Positions 34,963 to 44,279 of a stretch of 64,000 bases of DNA are shown piece after piece. The stretch covers positions 3,286,001 through 3,350,000 of the forward strand of contig NZ_CP162553.1 in the NCBI RefSeq assembly GCF_040939785.1. Direction: 5' to 3'. Each line of letters starts with the position of its first letter. The first letter of the stretch is position 1. This stretch comes from Bradyrhizobium lupini (GTDB lineage Bacteria > Pseudomonadota > Alphaproteobacteria > Rhizobiales > Xanthobacteraceae). Made by a program: the position numbers and the translations under genes. The notes beneath the pieces were generated by a model, which had not been told where the DNA came from, made no database searches, and was given only the letters and a program-made list of their open reading frames with translations.

Positions 34963-36585
34963 TTACCCCTTCGCCATCGCGCGATAATCCAGCCTCCGGT
35001 GGAACCAGTATTGGTAGCCGCTGATGTTCTTCTGCATCGCGACGTTGACGAACGGCTGGTACAGCGGGATGCGCGGGATGTCGCTGTAGGCGAGGTCGAC
35101 GAAGCCCTTCACGTCGGTGTCGTAGGTCGCGGTGTCGCCGGTCGCGGCGGCCGCGCGTGCGCCGTCGATCAGCTTGTCCATCTCCGCCGACTTGTAGCTC
35201 ATGGTGTTGAAGACGGAATTATTGCCGTGATAGCACCAGTAGAAGAAGTATTCGGGGTAATCGAGCCAGCCCGAGAATACGTTGGTGAAGAGCGGCATTT
35301 CCTTCTTGTTCAATTCGGTGCGCCAGTTGGCGCCGGGCACCTTGTTGATGGTGGTCTTGATGCCGATCTGGGCCAGGCTCTCCTGCACCAGCACGCAGAG
35401 CGGCTCGTTGACGCCGGCGAAGTTGAGGTCGAACGAGATCGTGGTCTCGAAGCCGTTCGGGTAGCCGGCCTCGGCCAGCAGCGCCTTCGCCTTGTCCATG
35501 TCGGTGTTGTATTTGTGCGGCTGCGGCCAGGCGACTTCGGTTGGCTTGTCCTTGGGCGCGCCGAACATCGGGTTAGCCAGCCCGAACATCACCGCGTCCA
35601 TGATCTTCTGATAGGGAATCGCGCAGGCGACCGCCTGACGTACCTTGGGATTGTCGAACGGCGGCTTGGTCACGTTCATGCCGATATACTGGATGCCGTT
35701 GGAGAACGGCAGCGACACCACGTTGAGCTTGCCGCTCGCCTTCATCTCCTGGAAATCCTTGAACGGCAGCTCATAGGAGATGTCGGCGTCGCCGCGCTCC
35801 AGCAGCGCGCGGCGATTGCCGGCCTGCGGCACCATGCGCCAGATCACGCGCTTGATCTTCGGCAGCGGGCCGCCGACCCAATCGTCGTTGCGCTCCATCA
35901 CCACTTCGGTGCCGGCGGTCCACTTCGTCACCTTGTAGGCGCCGGAGCCCGCGGTCTGCTGCTTGGTGAATTCGAGTCCCCAGGGATCCTTCTCGCTGGC
36001 GTTCTTCTTCACCAGCTCGGAATTGATGATGCAGGGCACGATCACCGCGAGATCGGGGATCGTCAGCTTGTCCTTCTTCAGGAAGTCGACACGTACCGTG
36101 TAGTCGTCGATCACGACGAACTGCTCGGGTTTCGTGAGCGAGCCCGCGCTCATCTGGAAGGTGGGGAATCCGCCGACGCTGACGGCTCGGTCGAGCGACC
36201 ACTTCACGTCCTTGGCGGTCACAGGCGCGCCGTCGTGGAATTTGGCGTTCTTCTTCAGCTTGAAGGTGACCGACATGTCGTCGATCTTGAAGTCCTCGGC
36301 GAGTTCGCCCTTGAACTTGTCGCGGTCGTAATAGGGCACGCCGCCGGGGCCGGTCTTCATCTCGTGGCTGAGCAGGCGGTCGTAGCAATTCCAGGACACC
36401 TCATAGCCGGGCACGTTGGTGCCGACGCCGTGGATATCGAGATTGTTGGGGCCGCCTTCCGAGACGATCAGCAGCGTCTCCGAGCGCGCATCGGCCTTGG
36501 CCGACGAGATCACGGACGGCATGGCCGGAAGCGCCGCGCCTGCGGCCAATCCGGAAACGGACTTGAGGAAATCGCGGCGCTTCAT
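34963..36585 (-). CDS. Peptide/nickel-type ABC transporter binding protein (SBP family 5)
   Basis: A 540-residue binding protein with a twin-arginine signal (MKRRDFLKSVSGLAAGAALP). The mature chain has the SBP_bac_5 pattern, including FKLKKNAKFHDGAPVTAKDVKWSLDRAV. First gene of the operon that continues through permeases, ATPase, atzG, atzE, atzH and gntR. The likely ligand is a small ureide, amide or peptide-like compound; export in folded form by Tat is unusual but not rare for this family. Confidence 0.86.
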   Translation of the reverse strand: MKRRDFLKSVSGLAAGAALPAMPSVISSAKADARSETLLIVSEGGPNNLDIHGVGTNVPGYEVSWNCYDRLLSHEMKTGPGGVPYYDRDKFKGELAEDFKIDDMSVTFKLKKNAKFHDGAPVTAKDVKWSLDRAVSVGGFPTFQMSAGSLTKPEQFVVIDDYTVRVDFLKKDKLTIPDLAVIVPCIINSELVKKNASEKDPWGLEFTKQQTAGSGAYKVTKWTAGTEVVMERNDDWVGGPLPKIKRVIWRMVPQAGNRRALLERGDADISYELPFKDFQEMKASGKLNVVSLPFSNGIQYIGMNVTKPPFDNPKVRQAVACAIPYQKIMDAVMFGLANPMFGAPKDKPTEVAWPQPHKYNTDMDKAKALLAEAGYPNGFETTISFDLNFAGVNEPLCVLVQESLAQIGIKTTINKVPGANWRTELNKKEMPLFTNVFSGWLDYPEYFFYWCYHGNNSVFNTMSYKSAEMDKLIDGARAAAATGDTATYDTDVKGFVDLAYSDIPRIPLYQPFVNVAMQKNISGYQYWFHRRLDYRAMAKG

Positions 36586-36737
36586 GGAATGGCTCCAACA
36601 CAAAAGTTTTCTGGTTGGAACTGGATTCGCAAGGTTCGTGCCAAGGCTTAAGCAAGGATTAAACCAGCATAAGCCTATGAAATGTTTATAGGAAAAGGCT
36701 GCTATCCGGGCCGTCGATCAGAAGCCAAGCCGTCGGA

Positions 36738-36760
36738 CATTGCATACAAACAGGTATATT
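36738..36760. promoter_or_regulatory. GntR-operator-like site upstream of the transporter-amidase operon
   Basis: CATTGCATACAAA starting at 36738 contains TTGCATACAA, an imperfect inverted repeat like FCD-type GntR operators and matching 10 of 13 bases of the site upstream of atzF (minus strand of 26181-26195). It lies in an unusually AT-rich stretch (36600-36780) that must contain the operon promoter, about 155 bases before the binding-protein start. Confidence 0.4.
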
Positions 36761-36845
36761 TGCCTAAAAAATATGCTTCGAGAATACCAGCCTGTTGCGT
36801 GAGCGCGTCTCGCCCCTAGGTGGCGCGGCTATCGATCGCGGCCCG

Positions 36846-37793
36846 TCACCCCGGCCAGATCAGCTCCTGAAGTTCGACCAGATCATCCGCCTGCTCCTGC
36901 CAGCCCTCGATGCAGATGTGGCTGTTGAGGTCGCTGGCGCGATGCAGCAGCATCAGGGCCATCAGCCGTCGCTTGAGCGCGAAGTCGAGCTTCGCATAGC
37001 CAAAGCCTTCGAGCAGGTTGCGCACCCTGCCCGGCCGGCCCGCTGCCATGAAGGCGCTAGGGCCGAGCAGATCGTAGTCCCGCCATCCCGCCAGCACGTC
37101 GCCGAAGTCGAACAGGCCGGCGAGAGACCATTGATCGTCGTGGCGGGCGAGCAGGAAGTTCTCCGGAATGTATTCGCCGATCAGGATCACCGGCGACGCA
37201 TCCATCGGAATGAGCGCGGCCGCATCACGCAGGAGATCGTCGAGGCCGGCGAGGAATTTCGGCGCCAGGCCGAGACGCGTGTGCCGCGCCTTGCAGCCCT
37301 GCATCTGGGCCCGCATGAAGTCGTCCCAGCGCGGCTGGATCTGCGCGAGTGAGCCGAGCGGCGCGCGCTGCACGGCGGCGATGGTCTCGCCGATCTGTCG
37401 CAGCACGCGCTCCTTCTGCGCTTCCGGCAACGACGGCCAGACCTCCGAGCCGAGCGTGCCGGCAAGGCGCGTGATGATCAGATAAGGCCAGCCGTCGCGC
37501 TCGCCTTCCGCGACGATCTCGGGAATTGGCAAGTCAATGCGACCGGCAAGCTGGGCCAGCGAGCCGTGCTCGGAGACGAACTGCGCGCGGAGCAGCGGCG
37601 GGAAGATTTTCAGGATCAGGCGATCGCCGAGCCCGACCACGAGATTGGTGCCGGTGGCAAACACGTGCGGCGCGCTGGCATCGAGATCGTGGCTGCGGGC
37701 GATGTCGAGTGCGATCGGCAGCCATCGCGGAGGGTCGGCGCGAAAGGCGCGAAAGCTTGCCGCGTCGGCGAGGTGGGGGAGTGGCATCGACAT
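36846..37793 (-). CDS. Aminoglycoside phosphotransferase (APH)-fold kinase with altered catalytic loop
   Basis: A 315-residue protein of the APH/choline kinase fold: nucleotide-site lysine in DRLILKIFPP, catalytic loop ILIGEYIPENFLL and metal-binding FDFGD. The canonical loop is HxDxxxxN; here the Asp position is Glu, and the His position is Ile. Similar GEY.P.N loops occur in a subgroup, so this may be a real variant. Substrate unknown; no reason to infer drug resistance. Confidence 0.72.
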   Translation of the reverse strand: MSMPLPHLADAASFRAFRADPPRWLPIALDIARSHDLDASAPHVFATGTNLVVGLGDRLILKIFPPLLRAQFVSEHGSLAQLAGRIDLPIPEIVAEGERDGWPYLIITRLAGTLGSEVWPSLPEAQKERVLRQIGETIAAVQRAPLGSLAQIQPRWDDFMRAQMQGCKARHTRLGLAPKFLAGLDDLLRDAAALIPMDASPVILIGEYIPENFLLARHDDQWSLAGLFDFGDVLAGWRDYDLLGPSAFMAAGRPGRVRNLLEGFGYAKLDFALKRRLMALMLLHRASDLNSHICIEGWQEQADDLVELQELIWPG

Positions 37794-37817
37794 CGTAACC
37801 TAACGGCTGTTGAGCTC

Positions 37818-37900
37818 GTCATGCCCGGGCTTGTCCCGGGCATCCACGTTCTTCGTGCTGCGGCCAAGGCGTGGATGGCCGGGACAAGCCCGGCCATGAC
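37818..37900. repeat. Palindromic intergenic repeat, family A (copy 1)
   Basis: GTCATGCCCGGGCTTGTCCC..CATCCACGTTCTT at the left and GTGGATGGCCGGGACAAGCC..GGCCATGAC at the right: a large hairpin whose arms each form smaller hairpins. Further copies at 48721, 57899 and 61610. This copy has the CCCGGG arm first. Confidence 0.85.
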
Positions 37901-37947
37901 GCTGTGGAACGGCCTTGCGCCTTAACGCCGAGCTACCATCCCTCCCC

Positions 37948-39288
37948 CTACCTATCCGGGCTGGCGCGCTCGAACTGGCGCAGGATCTTGTTGCCGCGTT
38001 CGACCGCAGCATCGAGCGCGGCTTGCGCGCTCTTGCGGCCGGCAAAGGCCTGCTCCAGCTCGTCCTCGATCGCGCCGCGGATCAGCACGAAGGAGCCGAG
38101 CCGGATGCCCTTTGAATTCTCCGTCGGCGGATGCAGCGTGATCTCTTCGAACGACATCGCCGAGCCCGGATTGCGCTCGTAAAAACCTTGCGCGCGCGTC
38201 AGCTCGAAGGCGGCGCGGGTGACAGGCAGATAGCCGGTGTTCTGGTGCCAGGCGGCCTGCACGCCGGGCTGCGACAGATAGGCGAAGAATCGTGCCACGC
38301 CTTTGTATTCCTCGCGCGGACGGTCGCGCAGCACCCACAGCGTGGCGCCACCGATGATCGAATTCTGCGGCGCACCCTTCACGTCGGGCCAATACGGCAT
38401 CATGCCGTAGCCAATCTCGAACTTCGAATTCGCCTTGATGTCGGCGCGCGTCGCCGAGGAGCCGATGAAGATGCCGCATTCGCCGTTCTGGAAGCGCGGC
38501 TCGGCCGACTGGCCGCGGCCGCTATAGTCGAACACTTTCGTTTTCTGCCACTCGCTGAGCTCGGAGACGTGACGCACGAGAGACGGATTGTTGATGGTCA
38601 GCTCGGCATCCAACGCGGCAAAGCCGTTCGCCCGCGTTGCCAGCGGCAGATTGTGGAAGGCTGAAAAATTCTCGACATGGATCCAGGACGGCCAGGAGGT
38701 GGTGAAGCCGCACACCGCGCCGCGATCGCGCAGGCGTTTTGCAGCAGCGCCAAGCTCCGGCCAGGTCTTCGGCGGCGCCTCCGGATCGAGCCCTGCGTCG
38801 CGGAACATGGTCTTGTTGTAATAAAGAATCGGCGTCGACGAATTGAACGGGAAGGACAAGAGATTGCCGGCCGCATCGGTGTAGTAGCCGGAGACCGCGG
38901 GAAGGTAGTCATTGAGCGAGAACGGCTCCTTCATGTCCCGCATCAGGCTGAACACGGGATAGATCGCGCCCTTGGCCGCGGTCATGGTGGCGGTGGCGAC
39001 CTCGTTGACCTGGACGATCGCGGGCTGGCTCCGCGAGCGGAAGGCGAAGATCGCGGCCGTCACCGTCTCGGTGTAACTGCCCTTGTAAGTTGGCACCACG
39101 CGATAATCCGGCTGCGAGGCGTTGAAGTCGGAGGCGAGCTTTTCCAGTTGGCGGCCGAGTTCGCCGGACATGGCGTGCCACCACGCGATGTCGGTCGCGG
39201 CACGCACCGGCGCGGCCAAGGAGAGCGCCGCAAAGGCGGCGACGACCTGCAAAAGGCGCGATGCTGAAGTCACGATGGCTCTTTCCAT
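37948..39288 (-). CDS. Extracellular binding protein family 1, UgpB-like
   Basis: A 446-residue sugar/glycerol-phosphate-type binding protein with a Sec signal cleaved after PVRA. It resembles UgpB (glycerol-3-phosphate): IAWWHAMSGELG at the start of the mature chain and WPSWIHVENFSAFHN in the ligand cleft. The ugpAEC permease and ATPase genes are not adjacent, so it is unattached here. Ligand assignment is by family only. Confidence 0.8.
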   Translation of the reverse strand: MERAIVTSASRLLQVVAAFAALSLAAPVRAATDIAWWHAMSGELGRQLEKLASDFNASQPDYRVVPTYKGSYTETVTAAIFAFRSRSQPAIVQVNEVATATMTAAKGAIYPVFSLMRDMKEPFSLNDYLPAVSGYYTDAAGNLLSFPFNSSTPILYYNKTMFRDAGLDPEAPPKTWPELGAAAKRLRDRGAVCGFTTSWPSWIHVENFSAFHNLPLATRANGFAALDAELTINNPSLVRHVSELSEWQKTKVFDYSGRGQSAEPRFQNGECGIFIGSSATRADIKANSKFEIGYGMMPYWPDVKGAPQNSIIGGATLWVLRDRPREEYKGVARFFAYLSQPGVQAAWHQNTGYLPVTRAAFELTRAQGFYERNPGSAMSFEEITLHPPTENSKGIRLGSFVLIRGAIEDELEQAFAGRKSAQAALDAAVERGNKILRQFERASPDR

Positions 39289-39474
39289 GCCGCACCGACG
39301 AAAGCGGCTGCCCCTGCTTAAGGCGCGGCATTTGCGGTTTCAACCGGGAATGAGCCCCGGCCGCGCCGCACAATCACGTCGAGGCGCCCGGCGGGATGGC
39401 CTTCCCACGACCATCTGCTAGATTGCATTGAACCTTTTCCTCCCGCCATAGACTCCACCACTGAGGGGTTGAGT

Positions 39475-40470
39475 GTGCCAGTGTTGAACCGTGCCGAACG
39501 CACGCGGACCGGGGTGGTTTTCGTCGCGCTTTTGATCGCCCTCTGCGCGACGGGAGCTGCTGCGCGTGAGTTCCGCGCCGCCGACACCCAGACCGAGGAT
39601 TATCCGACCGTGCAGGCGCTGCGCTACATGGGCGCCCTGATCGCCGAGCGCAGCGGCGGTCGGCACGAGGTCAAGGTCTTCCACTCCCGCCAACTCGGCG
39701 AGGAGAAGGAGACCATCGAGCAGACCCGGGTCGGTGCGATCGATCTCAACCGGACCAATGTGGCGCTGATCGGCAATTTCGTTCCGGCGATGAACGTGCT
39801 GGCGATGCCGTTCCTGTTCCGGTCCATCGAGCACATGCAGAAGGTGCTGGACGGGCCGATCGGCAGCGAGATCCTCGGCAGCTTCGAGCCCTACGGCTTC
39901 GTTGGCCTCGCCTTCTACGATTCCGGCGCGCGATCGATCTACAACGGCGCCCGCCCGGTCAGAAACGTCGCGGACCTCAAGGGATTGCGGATCCGGGTGC
40001 AGCAGTCGGAGTTGATGAGCCAGATGATCCGCGCGCTCGGCGCGGAGCCGGTCGAGATGCCCTATGGGCAGGTGCTTGCCGGGCTTGCCAACCATTTGAT
40101 CGACGGCGCCGAGAACAACTGGCCATCCTACGTGACGACGGACCATTACAAACATGCCGGCTATCTCGCCCTCACCGAGCACACCATGAGCCCCGAAGTG
40201 CTGGTGATCTCGCTGAAGGCCTGGAAAAGCCTGTCGGCCGACGAGCAAACCATCTTCAGGGAAGCCGCACAGCGCTCCAGCCGCTTCATGCGCGAGAAAT
40301 GGCGCGACCTGGAGGAGCAGTCGCAGCGCAAGGCGGAAGCAGCGGGCGTCACCATCGTCAGGGATATCGACCGCAAGCCGTTCGAAGACGCGATGGTCGC
40401 GATCTACGCCAAGGCCGGGCAGGATCCGGCCGCGGCCGCGCTGATCGAACGCATTCGCAAGGTGGAGTGA
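39475..40470 (+). CDS. TRAP transporter-type binding protein (DctP family) linked to a sensor kinase
   Basis: A 331-residue DctP-type protein with a Sec signal cleaved after GAAA. The ligand-binding arginine motif is in LKGLRIRVQQSE. GTG 39475 is preferred because GAGGGG lies 6 bases upstream; TTG 39469 is possible. No DctQ/DctM membrane genes are present. The next gene, 6 bases downstream, is a sensor kinase with a large periplasmic domain, suggesting that this protein presents a ligand to the kinase rather than to a transporter. Confidence 0.83.
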   Translation: MPVLNRAERTRTGVVFVALLIALCATGAAAREFRAADTQTEDYPTVQALRYMGALIAERSGGRHEVKVFHSRQLGEEKETIEQTRVGAIDLNRTNVALIGNFVPAMNVLAMPFLFRSIEHMQKVLDGPIGSEILGSFEPYGFVGLAFYDSGARSIYNGARPVRNVADLKGLRIRVQQSELMSQMIRALGAEPVEMPYGQVLAGLANHLIDGAENNWPSYVTTDHYKHAGYLALTEHTMSPEVLVISLKAWKSLSADEQTIFREAAQRSSRFMREKWRDLEEQSQRKAEAAGVTIVRDIDRKPFEDAMVAIYAKAGQDPAAAALIERIRKVE

Positions 40471-40476
40471 AGCCTC

Positions 40477-42554
40477 TTGCCCGGGCTTGGACACAGCGAG
40501 CATGCAGACAGGTCGCCCGGCCCGATGGGGCGGCTGCGCGCGCGGCTGGTCGGCGTGCTCCGGGCGGTGCCGATCCGTTGGCGCATCCTGTCGATCGCGG
40601 CGCTGAACTCCGCCGTGGTCATCGTGCTGGTCGGGCTGATCTGGAACGGCTCGCAGGTGCTCGGCTCGGCCTGGGACGACGTGCGCCAGGTGCGCGAATC
40701 CGACCGGATTCTGGCGCTGCTCGAAAGCGAGACCGGGCGGCTGCACAATCTGATCCACCGCTATATCAACCAGCCGAGCCCCGACCTGTTCGCCGAGATC
40801 CTGCTGCTGCGCGAGGCGGTGCTGGGGACGCTGACCAATCGCGCCGCCAAGGACCCGATGCTGTCGGGCTCGGTCGAGGAGCTGGAGCGCACGACCGACC
40901 GCTTCCTCAACGGCTTCGGCGAGCTGCGCGGCGTGCAGGCCACCATCGCGAAGACCTACGAGGATCAGGTGCAGGGACCGGCCAGGGACATGGCCGGCCT
41001 TTACTCCATCATCGAAGGCGCCACCGGCCATCGCGACGCGCTGATCTGGCCTTCGCTGGGCAAGTCGCGCGAGGCCTTCACCGCGATGCTGGTCGCGGCC
41101 AATTCCTACTATCTGTCGCTGTCATCGGGTGCGGCCGACGACGCCCGCCGCAACACCGAGACCATCGAGAAGACCATCCCCGTCATGATCGATCTCGCCG
41201 ACAACGACCTCCAGCGCATGGCGCTGCGACGACTCGCCGCCCGGACCGCCGCGCTGCGCGAGGGTTTTGCAAAGCTCTCCGAGCAGCTCACGAACCGTAC
41301 CGAGCTGCTGCGCAATACCATCGACGCCAACCAGGCCGAGGCGATCGGCGCCATCGACGATCTCTCAACCAAGATGCGCCAGCGCGAGCAAAAGGCGCAG
41401 GAGACGTTCGACCGCACGCTGGCGGACATTTCCCGTCGCGTTCTTTCCATCGCCGTGATCTTCCTCGGCATCATCCTCACCGCCGGCGTGCTGATCGCGC
41501 TGTCGATCCGGCTGCCGCTGCAGCAGATCATGGCGGCGATGCGCGCGATCACGCTCGGCGACCTCGGCCGCGAGGTGCAGGGCACGCGCGCGCGCGACGA
41601 GGTCGGCGCCATGGCGCGCGCGGTGGAAGTGTTCCGCGAGAACGCGATCGCGAAGCGCCAGACCGAGGACGAGCTGCGCGCGTCCAAGGAGAAGGCCGAA
41701 AGCGCGCTGCTCGAGCTCAACGCCGCGCAGCAGATCTGATCGATGCCGAGAGGCTCGCAGCCCTCGGCGGCCTCGTCGCTGGTGTCGCGCACGAGGTCAA
41801 CAACCCGATCGGCATCAGCCTCACCGTTGCGTCGAGCTTTGCCCGGCGCACCGAGATCTTCGAAGCCCAGCTCAAGGGCGACGGCGGCCTGCGCCGCTCG
41901 CAGCTGGAAGAATTCGTGCAGTCCTCGCGCGACGCCTCGCAGCAGCTCGTCGCCAATCTCCAGCGCGCCGGCGAGCTGATCCAGTCGTTCAAGCAGGTTG
42001 CGGTCGACCGCTCCCATGCCGAGCGGCGGCAGTTCTCCCTGAGCGAAGCCACCGAGCAGATCATCGCGAGCCTGCGGCCGGTGCTGAAGCGGTCGCCGAT
42101 CACGCTCCATGTCGACATGCCCGAGGGGCTGCTGCTCGACGGCTATCCCGGCTCCTACGGCCAGATCCTGACCAACCTGTTTCTCAACGCCGCCAACCAC
42201 GCCTTTGCCGACGGCCGCGCCGGCACGATCACGATCTCGGCGCGGCCGCGCGGGGCCGACGACGTCGAGATCATCTTCACCGATGACGGGGCCGGCATGA
42301 CCTCCGACGTGCAGCGCCAGGCCTTTGACCCATTCTTTACCACCAGGCGCAATGAAGGTGGCACGGGACTCGGCCTCCATATCGTCTATAACCTCGTCAC
42401 CCAGCAGCTCGGCGGTCGCATGATGCTGGAATCCAAGCTGGGACAAGGCACTACTTTTCGCATTATCATGCCCCGGGTCGCCAAGGGCGGCGGGCAAAGC
42501 ACAGAGACTGACGGGACTTCTCAATGGCCGAACAGGACGATGTCCTCCACCTGA
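40477..42554 (+). pseudogene. Membrane sensor histidine kinase, frameshifted before the kinase domain
   Basis: First frame (to 41739): membrane segment at about residues 36-56, a long helical periplasmic domain, second membrane segment near 325-345 and a HAMP linker, then ELNAAQQI and a stop. The second frame continues immediately with LIDAERLAALGG, the His box VAGVAHEVNNPIG (His codon 41790), N-box NLFLNAANHAF, DDGAGM and GGTGLGLHIV. Restoring one A at 41734 gives AAQQNLIDAERLAALGG and a 692-residue kinase. TTG 40477 follows GGTGGAG. The break is probably a sequencing indel; otherwise the kinase is split. Confidence 0.85.
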
Positions 42555-44269
42555 TCGACGACACCGGTACCGCATCGGAGGATGTTGACGCCCGGAAATG
42601 GAAGATCGCCGTCATCGACGACGATCCGGCCGTGCATGACGGTACGCGTTTTGCGCTCTCGGACTATTCCCTCAACGGCCAGGGCCTGGAGATCCTCTCC
42701 GCCCATTCCGCGGCCGAAGGTCGCAAGCTGATGGCCGCGCACAACGACATCGCCGCCGTGCTGCTCGACGTCATCATGGAGACGGACGTCGCCGGCCTCG
42801 AGCTGGTCGAGTACATCCGCAACGAGCTCAAGAACGAGACCGTGCGCATCATCCTGCGCACCGGACAGCCCGGTCAAGCGCCTGAACGGCGCGTGATCGT
42901 GCAGTACGACATCAACGACTACAAAGCGAAGACCGAGCTCACCGCCGACAAGCTGTTCACCTCGCTGACCGCGGCGCTGCGCTCCTACCAGCAGCTCGAG
43001 CGCATGCTGCAGACAAGGCGCGGGCTCGAGATCATCATCGACGCGGCTTCGACGCTGTACGATTTCAAGTCGATGCAGCGGCTCGCCGAGGGCGTACTGA
43101 CCCAGCTTGCCTCGCTGCTCAACGTCGATTGCGCCGGTATCCTGGTTTTGCGCGACAATGGCGGCATCGACCCCGAGCTCTCGGTGCTCGCCGGCAGCGG
43201 CTGCTACAGCCGCTTCATCGGCACCACCTCGTCGAAGGCGCTCGACCCCGATCTGCGCGCGATGGTGGAAGCCGCGTTCCAGGGCCGCAAGAACGAATTC
43301 GCCGACCACCGCAGCGTGATCTATTTGCGCACCGGAAGCGGCCGCGAGGTCGTGGTGCTGCTGCAGGCCGAGCGCGAGCTGTCCGAGACCGACCGCTCGC
43401 TGGTCGAGATCTTCTCCAGCCGGCTCTCGATCGCCTTCGACAACGTCATCCTCTACCAGCAGCTCCAGGCCGCCAACACCCAGCTGGAAGACCGCGTCGC
43501 CCAGCGCACCCGCGCGCTGATGCAGGCCAACCGCCGCCTCTCGGCGCAATGGCTGCGGCTGCAACGCGCCAACGGCTTCAAGAACGAAATCCTCGGTACC
43601 GTTGCCCACGATCTGAAGAATCCGCTCGGCGTCATCCTCGGCCGCACCGAGATGCTGAAGGAGTTGATCTCGACCGGCGCGTCGTCAGGCGGCGTCGTGG
43701 CCCAGGTCGATCACATCCGCGATGCGACCAAGCGCCTGACCACGATGGTCGATCATCTGATCTCGGATGCGATGGCCGATGCCTTCGACATCACCATCCG
43801 CCGCGAGCCCGTCGACGTCGCGGCCCTGGTCAAGGAGGTCGCCGAGGCCAACCAGCCGCTCGCCGTCAACAAGCAGCAGGCGATCAGCGTCACCGCGCCC
43901 GTCAACGTCGTCACCATGTGCGACACCGACCGCATTCGCGAGGCAATCGACAATCTGATCAGCAACGCCATCAAATACTCACCGATCGGCGGCAAGATCG
44001 GCGTCGTCGTCAGCCATGAGGGCGGCGACACCATCGTCCGCGTCAGCGACGAGGGCGCCGGCCTGTCGCCGGAGGATCTCGGCCGCCTGTTCGGCCGGTT
44101 CCAGCGGCTGTCGGCAAAACCGACCGCCGGCGAGAGCTCGACCGGGCTTGGGTTGTCCATCGTCAAGCGTATTATCGACATGCACGGCGGCGAGGTGACC
44201 GCCGAGAGCGAGGGCCCCGGCAAGGGCTCGACCTTCACCATCACCCTCCCCGCGACCGAAATTTCGTGA
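42524..44269 (+). CDS. Response-regulator/histidine-kinase protein (REC-DUF3369-HisKA-HATPase)
   Basis: A 581-residue cytoplasmic protein: N-terminal receiver with acceptor Asp82 (LLDVIMETD), a DUF3369/GAF-like sensor region (about 170-310), coiled coil, then kinase core with His362 (TVAHDLKNPLG), N-box DNLISNAIKYS and STGLGLSIVKR. The receiver precedes the kinase, the reverse of typical hybrid kinases, so it can receive phosphate from the upstream membrane kinase and pass on a signal. Overlaps the kinase gene by 31 bases. Confidence 0.86.
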   Translation: MAEQDDVLHLIDDTGTASEDVDARKWKIAVIDDDPAVHDGTRFALSDYSLNGQGLEILSAHSAAEGRKLMAAHNDIAAVLLDVIMETDVAGLELVEYIRNELKNETVRIILRTGQPGQAPERRVIVQYDINDYKAKTELTADKLFTSLTAALRSYQQLERMLQTRRGLEIIIDAASTLYDFKSMQRLAEGVLTQLASLLNVDCAGILVLRDNGGIDPELSVLAGSGCYSRFIGTTSSKALDPDLRAMVEAAFQGRKNEFADHRSVIYLRTGSGREVVVLLQAERELSETDRSLVEIFSSRLSIAFDNVILYQQLQAANTQLEDRVAQRTRALMQANRRLSAQWLRLQRANGFKNEILGTVAHDLKNPLGVILGRTEMLKELISTGASSGGVVAQVDHIRDATKRLTTMVDHLISDAMADAFDITIRREPVDVAALVKEVAEANQPLAVNKQQAISVTAPVNVVTMCDTDRIREAIDNLISNAIKYSPIGGKIGVVVSHEGGDTIVRVSDEGAGLSPEDLGRLFGRFQRLSAKPTAGESSTGLGLSIVKRIIDMHGGEVTAESEGPGKGSTFTITLPATEIS

Positions 44270-44279
44270 TCTCAGGACC

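Noticed and set aside
36846..37793. Antibiotic-resistance phosphotransferase
   Set aside because: The APH fold covers many kinases, the catalytic loop is atypical, and there is no resistance context.
40477..42554. Programmed frameshift or two separate proteins in the sensor kinase
   Set aside because: No slippery heptamer or stimulatory structure is evident at 41734, the first frame ends right at the kinase linker, and five other genes nearby show similar single-base breaks. An indel is simpler.
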